A stretch of DNA of 64,000 bases from Drosophila persimilis (lineage: Eukaryota > Arthropoda > Insecta > Diptera > Drosophilidae). The notes under the pieces were generated by a model. It was not told the DNA's origin. It was given only the letters and a program-made list of their open reading frames with translations, and made no database searches. This document shows positions 11,701-23,910 of this stretch, in pieces. The translations under genes were made by a program, and so were the position numbers. Location: contig NW_020825289.1 in assembly GCF_003286085.1 (NCBI RefSeq), positions 11,656,001 through 11,720,000 of the forward strand, written 5' to 3'. Within the stretch, counting starts at the first letter, position 1, and every line of letters starts with the position of its first letter.

Positions 11701-13520
11701 GTATCAGTGTATCTGTAGCCTGTATCAGTGTGTGGTGCGCGTATCTGTAAAGAGCGCATATTACAAGCGCACTTGCTGCTACTTTTTCGCTGTTTCTTCT
11801 GCTGCGGGCAGCGCACTCTCGAAACTCACTCTGTGGCGCTCGGTTTAACGGTTAATTTGCTCCCCAGAAGCAGAAATCAGCGAACGAACGGTCGTCACCG
11901 AAGAAAAGCGTACTGAAAAGCATCGCTGTGCCGCCTCCCATTCTCCCCCCGCATTGTAAGCGCTACGAGACAGTGTGTTATTGTGTGCCAGTGAGTGTTG
12001 GTGTGTTGTGCAGTTTGCATACACACAGATACGGATTTAAATTAAATACTTTGGCTTAATTAAATACTTCCGCGGCATCCATCGTCGTTGCTGTGTCGCT
12101 GTCGGCGTTGTCTACGGTTATCGATTCTCGTTGTCCCGCTCGCACGCACGCACGTTGGTTCTGTTCTTGTTTGTTGTGTCTCGCCACAGTCGTCGTCGCC
12201 GTCGAAGTCCCAGCGTCGCTGTCGCTGTCGCTGTCGCCGTCGCGTTTTGTTAGTGTGTTTGTGTATGTGTGGAAAAGGGCCGCCGCGGCAGAGAAAGCAA
12301 CAAAAGAAGGAGACTGTGGAAAATAGTAAATAAACCAGGTGCCGCCGCTTTAGGACAGGTGCAAAGAGCATATCACAACAGCCAGCAAAGGTAATGCCAA
12401 ACAGGAAAAGCAGTTGGGGCTGCATAACGGTGAAAGTGATTTTTCGCAATGAGTGAAAGAGTGTGCTGTGTGTGTGTCTGTGTGAACAGTTTTTCCCCCA
12501 TTTGCTTTGGCCTCGCCATTCGCGCTGGGCGAAGAAGCAACAACAAATGTTGAATAAGAAGAAGCAGCAGCAGAACTGGTAGCCGGAAGATTTTTCTGCG
12601 AGTTGCCACCCACGAAACAACGCCACAAAAAGGGCCAGAAGTTACTCTTCTCGCGGCGGCGCATTGATTGGGCTCTCTCCCTCTCTCTTCTTTCTCACTG
12701 TGGCACGCAGAAAGGTAGCAGAAACAGGCGCGTGGCAGCAGAAAAAGTAGTAGATTGCAGTTTTCGAGTTTGGAAATGCAGCCACGCGTTGCGTTGCGTT
12801 GCTTCCTCTCCTTCGCTCTGTGCTAGTGATGGCCTGTCTCTCCGTGCTCTCTGACCACCTTGCAACCCCTAAAGCCTGAACGCTCTCTCGCTGCGTTCCA
12901 TACCTGTGAGTGTGCGCCGTCTCTGTCTGACGCTGTCGCTGCCGCTGGCCTCGTGTGTCCCCGCGCGATGCTCGTCTCGTGTCGTGGCTGTGTTTGACTC
13001 TCAGGCTTCATTCTTGCATTCGACTGACAACAGAGCAAGGTTCTCTAACGGTACAAATTTCCACTCTGTTCGTCCGTTCGTACGTTCGTAGTTCTGTTTC
13101 TCTGCCGTGTGTCCGTGTGCGTACGTGCGTGTGTGAGTGGTGTTTTGGCACTTTGCGAAATACTTATCGAATATTTTGCAGTGTAGGAAAAGCGTACTGC
13201 AGGCCCACTGGCAACTCTGCCACCCCACCAAACCCCACGTCTCTTCGGCAACCCAGCAGAACTGTCAAAAGCAGAAAACAGAACGGCACAGAACCCCATT
13301 CGCACGTCCGAACACTGAGAGTGCAGTTTCTTAAATTTTTGCGGTTCCCTTTTATTCAACAATGTGAAATTATCCAAATTTTAACTCGAAAGACAACAAT
13401 AAAAACCCAAGTGAAATCCAAATTAAAATTTGAGAAATTGAACTGAAAATCACGGCCACAGACGTTGCATCGAAAATTTACTGTTGTTGCCGACGCGCCA
13501 CCATTTTGTAAGCGAAATGC
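11700..13520 (+). other. Probable 5' leader and first-exon zone of smooth
   Basis: The stretch is rich in CGTTGCTG, CTGTCG and CAG/CAA motifs, has few long AT tracts and ends with an A-rich leader-like segment (about 13320-13460). Candidate plus-strand donors are CCT/GTGAGTGTG at about 12906 and TTT/GTAAGCG at 13508. A good acceptor follows at 14706. The many open frames on both strands are products of low complexity and are not called as genes. Confidence 0.35.
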
Positions 13521-14706
13521 GAAAAGAGAGGAGAAAGCAGCAGCAGTGTGGAAATGGATGTGGAAAATGAAAATGAACAGAAAGGAAAACAATCAGTCCG
13601 TTGCCGTCGCACAAAAACAAAAAAGGAAAAGCGCCCGTCAGAAAGTTCACCGCTGCTGCTGCCGCCGCCGCCGCTGCCGCTGCCGCCGCGTTCCACCGCC
13701 CATCGTTCCCATCGTTCGGCTGTTGCCTGTTCCCGGTTTTTCGTGTGTTCCATTAATGAAAAATCCACCCCGGCGCGGATCCAGAGCGCGCCCCCACAAA
13801 CAAAACAAAGTCGGCAGCAGAAGCAGCGGCGGCCCCGTCCGTCCGTCCGTCCGTTCGTCTGTCGCCCTTTGCCCTCTGTCTGCTGTGCGTGTGTGCTTTT
13901 CTAGATGTGCGTTTGTGTGTGCGGACGGGACGGGTCGGAGCATTTTCCATTTTCCATAAGGGTTGCACATCACACACAGGCGGCCGAAAAACTTTTCAAG
14001 TTTACTTTTATGCGATTTCCACAGTCGTTCTGTTCTGCTGTTTTACTCTTCATTTCCCCCCTCCTCCCACTCGCTTTTTACAAGTCACTCTGACGTTTCG
14101 GCCATTTTTCCCTTTTGTTCCTTCAATGCCTTAATTTTCGCTTTTCATTTTCCTTCTGCTCTCTGCTCTGTTTCTGTTTCTCTTTTGCCTTTCTTCGTTT
14201 TTGTTATTTGCCGGCGCTTTTCTGCTCCTGGTTTTTTTTGACAACTTTTCGAGGGTTGTTCGATGGTTTTGGGAGGCTCCTAGTTGGATTTCCTTGTTGA
14301 TTAATGCGTTCCGATTGAGTTCCAATTATAACGGGAATTTCTTTCCGTTCGTTCCTTGTGGATAGATGAGAAAATATGATTTTTTTGCTACTTTTCTTTT
14401 AAATTGGTTCTGGTTGGAACATATTTCCAATTGAATAGTTTTCTTCATTTAGCAGCTCTCCCAATACTAGATCTCATTAGGGCTCTCTTTGAAGTACGAA
14501 TATGAATGGAAAATAATTGCAATTTAAATGATTTTCACAATTTTGAAGCGGGGAAACGTGCTCAAGTGGAGCACACGGTGGCGAAATGACACATAAATTT
14601 AAGAGATGATAATATAAATATTCCCCTCCTTTGATCCGTTTCTAATAAAGGCTTTCCCTTTCTCTCTCTCTCTCTTTCTCTATCTCTTTTTGTATCCGTT
14701 TTGCAG
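13521..14706 (+). other. Probable 5'UTR intron of smooth
   Basis: The stretch runs from donor-like sites near 13.5 kb to a strong acceptor. The polypyrimidine run at 14657-14692 is followed by TTTTGCAG ending at 14706. No coding exon is visible inside. Confidence 0.35.
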
Positions 14707-14733
14707 CTGGTTCCACAATCACAGAGAAACCAC

Positions 14734-14775
14734 ATGAAAACGGAAAATTTATCACGCAAATCAAAAGTGCAATAA
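14734..14775 (+). other. Upstream ORF in the smooth leader (13 codons plus stop)
   Basis: An ATG at 14734 opens MKTENLSRKSKVQ and stops with TAA at 14773-14775, 27 nt after the exon start and 485 nt before the main ATG. It is well terminated, so reinitiation at the main start is possible. Whether it is translated is not known. Confidence 0.4.
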
Positions 14776-14955
14776 AATTTGAAAGTGTTTTACACTGCGC
14801 TACAGGAAGCTGAATCGAGGCTGAGAATAAACAAACAAGCAAGAGAGCTACACTACCAACAGGAACAACAACATTAGCAACATTTAAAACAAACAAACTA
14901 ACAAACAAACAAGAAACATTAACAGAAATTACACCAACACCAAATAACAACAGCT

Positions 14956-14956
<1 letters not shown>

Positions 14957-14989
<33 letters not shown>
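14957..14989. repeat. (CAA)n repeat in leader
   Basis: About eleven CAA units in the 5'UTR of sm. Confidence 0.8.
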
Positions 14990-14990
<1 letters not shown>

Positions 14991-15260
14991 CGCGCGCGTT
15001 TCACGAGCGTTTGTCCGACACAAAAAATACAAAGAAAAGAAATAAAGTCTCAGGTCTCACGTGGAGGCAGAGACAGAGCTTTGAAGAGAAGAAGAAGAAG
15101 AAGAGGTCGCGTAGTCGCCAGATCGTTCCGATCTATTGTATAACCCCCCCTTTTATCGCACGCGGAGTCGAGGCTTAGGCCCCAAAAAATCGCCAAAATT
15201 CTACACCAACAAGCTTTAATCAGCCCCGAGATTTCGCTCCAGTTCGCAACGGCGACCACA

Positions 15261-15407
15261 ATGCCCTACAACGGCGCCAGCAACGGAAGCGGAGGAGCCG
15301 GCGGCGGCGGAGGGGCCACCATAGTCGTCAGCGAGGGGCCCCAAAACAAAAAGATCCGCACCGGTGTCCAACAGCCCGGCGAGAATGATGTGCACATGCA
15401 TGCTAGG
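15261..15407 (+). CDS. sm: smooth, first coding exon (hnRNP L homologue, N-terminus)
   Basis: This exon encodes 49 residues: MPYNGASNG, a glycine-rich linker, then TIVVSEGPQNKKIRTG and a tail ending HMHAR. It ends in phase 0 at a consensus donor (AGG/GTGAGTAC, intron from 15408). Gly-rich and Lys/Arg motifs at the N-terminus are typical of hnRNP L family proteins. The assignment to smooth rests on the downstream RRM exons on the same strand, in compatible phase. Smooth is a nuclear RNA-binding protein linked to muscle, axon and feeding phenotypes in D. melanogaster. The start is set by the context CCACAATG and the preceding long CAA-rich leader. The next exon in the window is 22 kb downstream. 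Confidence 0.85.
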
Positions 15408-16171
15408 GTGAGTACCTCCAGAATCTATGTACCTACATTCCACAATTCTCTGGGCCAGATCTGTCTCCATAAAGCTCAATGTCCTTGTCGGGTGGGTGGA
15501 TAGCAGCACGGGGTGGATGGGGAGATCCACTCTTGCCACCCTTATCAGACACAAACAATAGTATTCCCGGCACTCATCCATTCAATCGGCTCTCACCACC
15601 TTTTTCCTGCCCGCCTGTACCTTCGGTGGCCGCTGGGCGGCTGGACTAGCTGATAATTCCCGCTACGGGGTGGTAGTTCCCCGATAAAGTTTTCCCTTTT
15701 TTTTTTGGGGGTTGAAGTTCCCAAATGCATGGAGCTCTCTCTCTCTCTAATGGCAGCTTGCATTGCTTTTATCCGAAATATAGCGCAGAGACCGTCTCTA
15801 ACATTTCATAGTGCTGATAACATTTCGTGGGATAGAAATAAAGCAGCAATTGGAATATTCTTGGAAACACCTTTTTGTATCATTTCCAATAAAGAAAAAA
15901 GCGAGCATTGATATGGTTGGAATTATGAAGAAATCTTCAAGCATACCATTTGGATACCATTTGGCACCACTTCCAGGAAGAATCAATAGAGAGAATCATT
16001 CTTTAGAATTAGATGGGTATGTTTTCAGGAAATTGAATTCATTCTTGCCTGTAAATTCGTTTCTATAATGGAAACGAAACTTAAACTTAAACTTAAATTG
16101 AAACATCCTGTGGCTTTTACAATTGGCTTGCAGCATTCTGTGGCCGCCGGCGACAGCTGTAATTTTCCACG

Positions 16172-16220
16172 GCCCAAGCCCAAGCCCAAGCCCAAGCCCA
16201 AGCCCAAGCCGAAGCCCAAG
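16172..16220. repeat. (CCCAAG)n hexamer repeat
   Basis: About eight tandem units with one CCGAAG variant. It creates Lys-Pro and Gly-Leu artefact frames. Confidence 0.85.
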
Positions 16221-17213
16221 CTCTCTGTTGGCACTGGCACCCACGACGCCTGGAGCAGCAACAGAGACGAGGCAGCACAGAAACAGCCGCGGCAGTGTGG
16301 CAATTGTTGCTGCTGGGGCTGGTTGGAGGGTTGGAAAAATCGATTTCCACCATTGCCACCGGCTGTCTGCTGCTCGCCGGCCCCTTATCTGCTCGAGCCG
16401 ATAAAAATAACATTGGGTCCTATGCACAGAGTCCAGCCAGAGTCGACAAATAAAAACCGAAAACATGATAAAACATGGCCCAAGAAGGCGGGCTCGCGCC
16501 CGTGTTCGATAGTGTATTAATTCCTGTGGGGCAAGGCCTGGAGGCAGCCCCGGCATGGATATTACTTCATTTCGGTTGCCAGTTGTGGCATGGAAAGATG
16601 GCTGGGTGGCACGTGCATGAAAGGAGCACGCTCTTGCGGCCGCGCAAAGTATGCAACAATTTTTCCCGTCCCTTAACTAATGGCATTGCCTGTGTGTGTG
16701 TGTTTGTGTGCTGGTGTGTTGGTGGATGCCTCATTTCTCATTTGGCATTTGAGCTGTTGCTTCCGCTTGATGTTGCTGCTGCTCCTGCTGCTGATGTTGC
16801 TCCTCCTCGTTGTCGTTGTCGTCGCCCACACTTGACTTGACAGCGCAATTAGCACATGAAGCAGCATCTTCTCGTCATTTCAAGCGTTTGGGTCGTCACC
16901 GTCACCGTCACCGTCACCGTCGCCTGTCTGTCGCTCTCTGCTCTGCAGGCCCTTTGCCGGACTGCCTGGCATCTGCCACTTGGCATCGTTTACGCTCTCC
17001 TGCCTAGACGTGCCACTGCCACTGCACTGCATACCTGTAGGCGCCCCAGCGCGGACAGGAGCGAGCGAGCATCGCCGTTGCCGTTGCCGTTGCCGTTGCG
17101 TACGTGCCTTAAACGTCACTTCCTACGTGCCCAAAGGGCAGCGGGCAAAGAAGGAGCGAAGCAGCCATGTGATTAAGTGCACTCGTAGGCGGATGCGCTG
17201 AATCCCATGGACT

Positions 17214-17215
<2 letters not shown>

Positions 17216-17243
<28 letters not shown>
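17216..17243. repeat. (GA)n dinucleotide repeat
   Basis: About fourteen GA units, pure. Confidence 0.85.
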
Positions 17244-17249
<6 letters not shown>

Positions 17250-17892
17250 GTTAAACGATTTAGTTCTTGCCCTTTTTGCTAATGCCGCTTGAACCAGAGA
17301 TCAGACATTGCGGCCCCCTTCAGGGGTGCTGCCGTGTGTCGCCTAGGCCTGACCTACTAATGGTGGCACGCGAACGAACCGAAAGGGAAATCCAATAGCA
17401 AATGGGAGAGAACGAGCACTTGAGCCCGGAAATGCCACACAGACTCAGGTCTCGGGAGGAACAAGTTCTTCGTACTTAAATGCGTTAAAAAAAAGAAGTT
17501 TTCAGGATTCGAAAGATCTTGGATTTAAGAGCTTCAAGCAGGCGAGCATCTGGCAATTCCTTCCGGGCATACGGTCAAATCAAATGTAAAGTGCACGTCC
17601 CCTGATTGAATCTTCATCATTCCATGCGGGTCAGCAGCATGTCTGCCTTTTGCACTTTGCCACTGCCACTGCCACTGCCACTGGCATTTCCATTGATGCA
17701 TTCTGAAATACGTTGGGATGCGGCAACGTCACTCACTCACTCCACTGTCGCCGATGTGTCTGGGAGCATGACGCATGCCACTCCACTCCACTCGCAAAAT
17801 TCTGCATCCAGACTGGAGGCCATAAATAGAAGGGGCACACACTCCTCCTGCCGCCGGACAAGGGGCAGCCACCCACCACTGGATTGGCAGCT

Positions 17893-17928
17893 GGAGTAGG
17901 AGTAGGAGTAGGAGTAGGAGTAGGAGTG
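17893..17928. repeat. (GGAGTA)n hexamer repeat
   Basis: Six tandem units. Confidence 0.85.
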
Positions 17929-18476
17929 ATGCAAAAAGTCAGAAGGTATTTTTTGGTGGTGCGTCTGGAGGCCAACCAAACAATCCACACATCCGTCCCT
18001 TTGGGGTGCCCACCCATCCCCGTTTCGTTGCTGATGCAACAGTCAAAATGCATTTGCCAGAATCTGTCTGTCTCTGGGCCTGCGGCCTCTGGGCATCGGC
18101 TGTTAATTGAATGCATCACTCCGGGCAACACGGGGGCTGTGCAGCAACTGGAGATGCACTCGACTCGACTCCACTCCACTCCACTCCACTCCACGGGGGT
18201 TGCAAGTTGCAAGTTCTCTTTAATCATGCTTTGTTTTTACCTTTTGGCTAGCTTGCAACGCTGGCTTTTTTACTAGAAATAATTGATTTTCATTGTCTCT
18301 GGTCCGCGAATGTCCGCGTGTATGGAGGGGTGGGCTAGGTGGCTGAAAGGGTTGTTTGTGCATCTGTCCAGCCGTCCATCCTTGGGGGTTTATTACACCC
18401 TCTGATGCTGCTTCTGCTGCTGCTGCTACAGGGTTGTGTAATTGAGCTAATTGAAAGTGCTGCTTGTCGCTGCTAG

Positions 18477-18749
18477 TTACCGTAAGAGTATCTCCACCTT
18501 ACCGCATGTATCTCTAAGGAACTTGAACTTTCGATTGTAGCCTTTGGCACCGCTAAGAAGTTTGCTATTTCTGGTACTGACATTCGATCTTTTCGATGTT
18601 TGATTGATTTTCCGTATGCCGTACTGAAGTTTTCTTCTTTTGGCCTCAGCAAATGAAATTTCCTGCCTGATTGGCATTTCAAATGAGTCGGAGACAGCTG
18701 TGGCTGTGACTTTCGGACGACACTGTGAATAATAAGTTCTGTTGCTCAT
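18477..18749 (-). CDS. Unrecognised small basic open frame (90 codons)
   Basis: A minus-strand frame begins ATG AGC AAC (MSNRTYYSQCRPKV) and is rich in Lys, Arg and Ser without simple repeats, including EISFAEAKRRKLQYGIRKIN and SGAKGYNRKFKFLRDTCG. The frame ends at TAA (18477-18479). A donor-like TGCG/GTAAGG lies 19-20 bases before that stop, so splicing to a further exon is possible. It sits antisense in the first giant intron of sm. The basic composition recalls small chromatin or sperm proteins, but no family is recognised and chance is possible. Confidence 0.28.
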   Translation of the reverse strand: MSNRTYYSQCRPKVTATAVSDSFEMPIRQEISFAEAKRRKLQYGIRKINQTSKRSNVSTRNSKLLSGAKGYNRKFKFLRDTCGKVEILLR

Positions 18750-19145
18750 ATTTCGGTCAAAGCCATCATAAATTCAAAATCGAATGGAAAGTCATGCATG
18801 TTCGGCAAAATATGCTTTGGGATTTCTATTCGAATGACCTGTAAATCAGTCGCATTGGGGAACTCAATTTCCAATTGCTGTATTATTATTCTTATTCGTT
18901 CAAGCCATTATTTTTTGTAGTTTCAATTGAAAATCTATATATTTTCTATTTCTTTATTGTCTGAAATTTAAAAATTGTTGACTTGGCTTCGCGAAAATTC
19001 AATAGTTTCTTAGCGAAAAAAAATGATGTCAGCCTTTTAGAAATCATATTAGTTTCCTCTTTTCCTACAACCAGAGAAAAAAGCCATGAAATTTTAATAT
19101 TTACACCTATGTATATTTAAAAATATATACCCATCGATTTTTTCC

Positions 19146-19392
19146 GAGAGTGGAAATTGTCAAAATGAGTGTGTTTCTGCTACATTTTGACTTGAATATG
19201 AAAATACTTAATTTAAATATTTAGTTTTTTATAAAAGTGTTCCTAATGTTTTTAATATTTATATTTATTTATCTAATTTATTCTCAAATCAAAGTGAATT
19301 CTACATAATTTCACTGTTTGCATTTTTAGACCGAATTTTAAATTTCAATAGGCGTGTGTTTCTTTTTACTACCTCATTTTTCTCCGAGTGTA
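19146..19392. mobile_element. AT-rich MITE-like element, copy 1
   Basis: This AT-rich block of about 250 bp aligns end to end with the block at 31299-31557. Left ends read GAGTGGAAAT..GT.AAAAT. Right ends read GTGTGTTT..TTTTTACTA..TCATTTTTCT, and a middle segment resembles GTGAATTCTACATAATTTCA. The right end reversed (GGAGAAAAATGAGGTAGTAA) resembles the left end, suggesting imperfect terminal inverted repeats. No coding capacity is visible. The family name is not known to me. Confidence 0.42.
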
Positions 19393-20218
19393 TGCAGATA
19401 AATATTTATCCAATAAATAAAATATGCAACACTCACGAATGATGAAAATAGTTTTAATTTCTGCATCTCAAATTAAAGTTTTGAGTTAACATATCCTAGA
19501 ATTGGATTTAATAACTTCATTGCCTGCCAAGAAACCACAGCCATGATGATGATGATGCGGCTGACGAGCTCCTTGGTTGGGCCTCAAATTAACACCTTGT
19601 CATTATTTTTTATTCTGGTTTCATTCGGTGGACTGCACAGACAGACGACAGCGTAATAAGGCGATTTGCTGGCATTAGGAAAACGTAATCTAAACAAACA
19701 ACCAACAAAAAAAAACAAAAAACACTCTTCCAAAAATAAGTTGTCAGGCAATTTCTTTTCAGTTTTCGTTCTGTTCGGCGGAGGTGTCCGCCTTAAACTC
19801 CAATTACCAGAAATTATGAATCGTGTGGGGAAAGAAAAAAGCATAGAAGAGAAAACAGAGCAAAAAAAAAAAGAAAACAGAAAAAGAAAAAGTTCAATTT
19901 ATGCCCCTTGTGGCCACTATCCCATTCCGATCCTATCCGTTCTGCTGCCCCTGCTGTTACTTCTGCTTTCTTTATGTTTTACTTTTTTGATTCTTTTCTT
20001 GTCTCTTATTCTCGTTTACTTACATTGCCTTGAGCGGGGCGGGGGGGGCAGTATTGTCGTGCATTTGCCGGATGTCGTGCTGGGTCTCCCCCTCTCTCTC
20101 TCGAAGGTCGGAAGTGTAGTTTTTTAAGTACACGCTTATATATAATTTGATATATGGCTCATTGTCATTTTGCCATCTTCTGGTGGACATCTACCAGATA
20201 CAGCTACAGCTTCTGCAA

Positions 20219-20244
20219 CTGTATCTGTATCTGTATATGTATCT
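20219..20244. repeat. GTATCT hexamer tract
   Basis: A short imperfect (CTGTAT)n array. Related arrays occur near 6022, 20706, 22520, 23349, 23545, 27596, 33387, 38246 and 41299. Confidence 0.7.
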
Positions 20245-22519
20245 TATTCTGCGATATCTGAGGGAGCACCCGTTCTTTGGGGGTCAGGATAGTGTGTTTT
20301 TTATGGAGAACAAAGTTGAACAAGGTCATCCAGAGATGTTTCTTCCCTTTCACATGAGAAGTGGCTGAGGTGGAAGAACCCGGGGGGAATTCTTGGAAAA
20401 TATCTGCCCTCCGATGGAGGATATTTCCTGGTTCTGCTATTCCAAGTGCTCTTTTGATTATTGAATTTTCGTTGTAGATATGAACATGTCTAAGAACCAA
20501 CCACTGACCTCCCGTCCGGGGGGGTAGTCCACCCTGTAGAGTCTAGAGCCCACCCCCTCACGCACTTTCCTTCTTGAGATTTTCAACAGCTGCAGGCAGA
20601 TTTATTCATGGACTCACCTGCGTATGTAATTATATCATTATTGAGGGGTACTTCTGAAGTTTTGTCCATTAATGGATCAACGCTTCGCCTTCGCTGCTGT
20701 GTTTGTATCTGTATCTGTATTTCTGACGACATGCGACACACTTTTTAAATGCCAATTACGAGCGACTGCTAACGGTTCTCGTGCCGCTTCTCTTTAGCCT
20801 TTTTCTATTATGGCTACCCTCTACTTTGCCGTTGACTTTTGCCTTTTGTCTTATTTTTTCCCCCTCGTACTCGTACTCGTTCAATATGCCAGGCACAATC
20901 GCTGCCTGCCACCTCCCAAATTCGAGGCCCAGAACCCGAACTCAGAGTCGGGACCCATGTAATGCGGTACTTTGGAAACTTGCGTCAATTACAAATGTGT
21001 TTGTGCCTTTCGGGAGAACTAAAGGGGAAGAGCGGGAGAGAGAGAGAGAGAGAGAGTTAGAGAATGGGGGCGGGGGTGGAGGCATGGACACAGCGACAGG
21101 CTGGAGGCAAACGCCGTGACTTGCATAGAAATGTAATTTTTGTTCTCTTATATATATATTTTTTTTTGTTTCTTAGTCGCGCTGTCGTCGCTGTAGTTCT
21201 ACGAATTCCTTTTTCCATCGCTGGGTCCCCAACTTGGGGCTCTCGAATAATTCGCTACGGTACAATTAGTTTTCATTTGGCCGTGCCGCCTTCTTCTCGC
21301 TGCTCATCTCCGTCCCCACGTCCCACAACCTACTCCCTTCTCGTACTCCAGCCATCCAGCCAGATCCCTCCCCAAGAACTGGCTAAGAGTGTTCCGCTTC
21401 CTCCTCCTACTCCTCCCCCCACCGCTTTGGGGCAAGTTTATTTTCACTTTGAGTCATTACAACATTTTGGCATGTTCTTCATTCTGCTGTATTATTGTTA
21501 TTACGATTATTGCGTGCCACGTTCTCTCCTTCTTTTCTTTTCTCCTTCTCTCCTTTGGTTCTTGTCTGCAGTTTCGTTGGGAATTCTAATATCGGGTTTG
21601 GCTTTGAAATGAATTTCGTGAGTGAAATATCGTGATGCAAGTACAAACAAAAGGCACGCATTGAGGGCTTTTCCAGCGCAGAAAAGTATCTGAACTCCCG
21701 TTTTCGTTCAGTTAAAGCCCCGTTCTGGGCCCAGATATTTCTGATTGGCTGTTGAATGTTTTTCTTTTTTAATTATTATTTTTGCACCCAAAGCCGCATG
21801 GCCAGCTTCTTGAGCCGGTTGGCTTCCTGCTGTGTTCTGTGCTATGTTGCGCTGTGCTGCGGTGCGTAGAGGAATGCCAGCCAGGTCTGGAGAGGTATGG
21901 ACGGGGGGAGGAGGGGGGGGCTTGGGGCTTTGCCTCAACCGCTGACTAATGAAATTTCATTCAGCTCATGCTGCAGGAGAATGCAACCGCTGTTGGATAA
22001 TTATTTGATTATGACCCGAAGGGGCACTGAAAACTAGAATTCCCTTGAAGACGCTTTGTTGTGCCTTTCACTTCAACGCTTTAAGATACGGTTTGGAGAT
22101 ACAAAACGTTCTGTTTTTAATGTTTTTACAAGCATTCCGAAAACCTTTACTTTCCGAGCAGATTCGAAGACATTTCTACTTAAAATTTCGCGCTGAACCA
22201 CAAGCCCGGGGCTCAAGTGCAGTGTATCTCTCAGATACTGTTTGCATATAGCCATTTCACTAATTGGTCGGGAGATACCTCAGGATGATTGTAATTAAGT
22301 CATTTTTGATGCTGTTTAGCATCTACTTAACCCGCCCCCGTGGCCCCTTTCACACTCTACCACACTCGACCCCTCCTTCCCCCTCCACTTTCCCTTCCCC
22401 TACATTCTCTTCACACCCAAAACATTTCACAACTTTGAAATTCAAACAAAAAAGAGTACACAAAAAGCGGGAGAAGAAAGAAAGACGGAGAGAGAGAGAG
22501 GGAGATGCGAGGAGCAGTT

Positions 22520-22576
22520 GTATCTGTATCTGTATCTGTATCTGTATCTGTATCTGTATCTGTATCTGTATCTGTA
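22520..22576. repeat. (GTATCT)n array, the longest in the window
   Basis: About nine and a half uninterrupted hexamer units. It reads as Val-Ser repeats on the plus strand and Asp-Thr repeats on the minus strand, both artefactual. Confidence 0.9.
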
Positions 22577-23203
22577 GCGCTCGCTGTGTCCCAATCGAAG
22601 TACAACGTCAGATCACTTTTGGCTTTGTTTTATTTTATTTTTTATCTTATTTTGGGGCCTTTGGCTTTGCCCCTTTTCGAATGTAATTCGTGTTGCTCTT
22701 TTTTTTGTGTGTGTGTTGTTGTTCTTTTTTTTTGGAAATGCCTTTTGTTATTGTTTGTCATTTTACTTCTTCCCGGTTCTGTGCTCTCTGCTCGCACAGC
22801 CTGCTCTCTGTCCCTCTCTCTATCTGTCTCTCTCTCTCTCTCTCGCTTCCTCTAATTGTCTCTGCCGCTGTCTTTCCCTCTGACTTTGCGTTGCTTTGCT
22901 TTACCGCTGCTTAAACATTATTTGCTGTTATGTAAGCAAGCGGCAAAGCGTCGACCGCAGATTTTGTTTCAATTTGATTTTATTCTTTTCTTTTCTGTTC
23001 AGCTCTTTTCAGTTCAGTTCAGTTCGGTTTCAGTTTTTATTTCATTTTTTCCACTGCCTTTGCTTCCACTGCTTCATCGTACTGCTTCTTTTTCTTAATG
23101 CCGTTTGCCGGCGTTTTCTTCATGTGCATGTGGCCACATTATTTGGTAATTGTCGTTGTGTGAGTCCCCCTCTCTTTCACTCTGCAACTGAGTGTACGTG
23201 TGT

Positions 23204-23223
23204 ATGTGTGTGTGTGTGTGTGT
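23204..23223. repeat. (GT)n dinucleotide repeat
   Basis: About ten GT units. Confidence 0.75.
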
Positions 23224-23737
23224 TGGCCAGGTTATTGAACTTGAACGTCAAGTGACGTGTGGCTCTGGGCCTTGCCTTTGCCTTTGGCATGGTACTACGA
23301 CTGGTGCTGGGTTTTGTTTTTCAGTATTTTTCATTTAATGCTCGCTTTGTATCTGTATCTGTATCTGCAACAGAGCAAGGTATAGAGCGAGCGAGAGGGG
23401 AGGCAGGGGACAGGGCGATAATGATTGCAGCACAAAACTAATGCCCCAAACAGCTGAACTGTTGTGTGCCGCCTGCAATTCGACAGGAAGTGAGGTGTAA
23501 AAGGGCAGTCAATGCACACAGCAGACAAAATGCAGCCTTTGCCAGATACAGATACAGAGTTCTTATCCACAAATGCAATACGCCATTAAAAGCATTCAAT
23601 TAGCCAGTAAATCCCCCAAAAGCTTCATTTTATCCATACAAATATACATACCTTTTTCCCACAACCTAACGCTTGGAAAAAAAAACTATATGAAAAGCTT
23701 TTAACTGATTTCAAAATGTTGAGGTTAATATCTAATT

Positions 23738-23910
23738 TAAGTCGGGAAACCACGGCTAGCCTTATGGTAGCCGAAAAATGTATACCCTGGCAAATAGGTT
23801 TTTTTAATGGTATCTACATGATATACTAAGATAATCATACACGTTTGCTGAGATCTCTGTCTAGCTTTATCAGAAATCTATCAAGAAACAGAACAATAGT
23901 GTCGTAATAC
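23738..23910. mobile_element. Fragment of a dispersed Drosophila repeat
   Basis: It contains AAGTCGGGAAACCACGGCTAG and a following ATGTATACCCTGG-type segment. As I recall, motifs of this kind recur at the ends of non-autonomous dispersed repeats in Drosophila intergenic DNA. Family and ends are not defined here. Confidence 0.28.

Larger units (their letters stand above)
14707..15260 (+). other. sm: smooth 5'UTR part of first coding exon
   Basis: The exon start is set by a strong acceptor (CT-rich tract, then TTTTGCAG/CTGG). The leader is A- and CAA-rich, including a (CAA)n tract at 14957-14989, which is typical of unstructured fly leaders. It contains one short upstream ORF. It runs into the sm ATG at 15261, which has a good fly context (CCACAATG). 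Confidence 0.6.

Noticed and set aside
12060-14330. Many overlapping open frames on both strands in the 12-14.3 kb zone
   Set aside because: Compositions are Ser/Arg/Cys/Gln repeats from CTG, CGT and CT microsatellites. They conflict with each other and have no family features. The zone fits 5'UTR and regulatory DNA.
20204-20500. 98-codon minus-strand frame
   Set aside because: The start region is moderately protein-like, but the C-terminus is translated GTATCT microsatellite and there is no domain or splice support.
22411-22686. Asp-Thr or Val-Ser repeat proteins
   Set aside because: Direct translation of the (GTATCT)n array.
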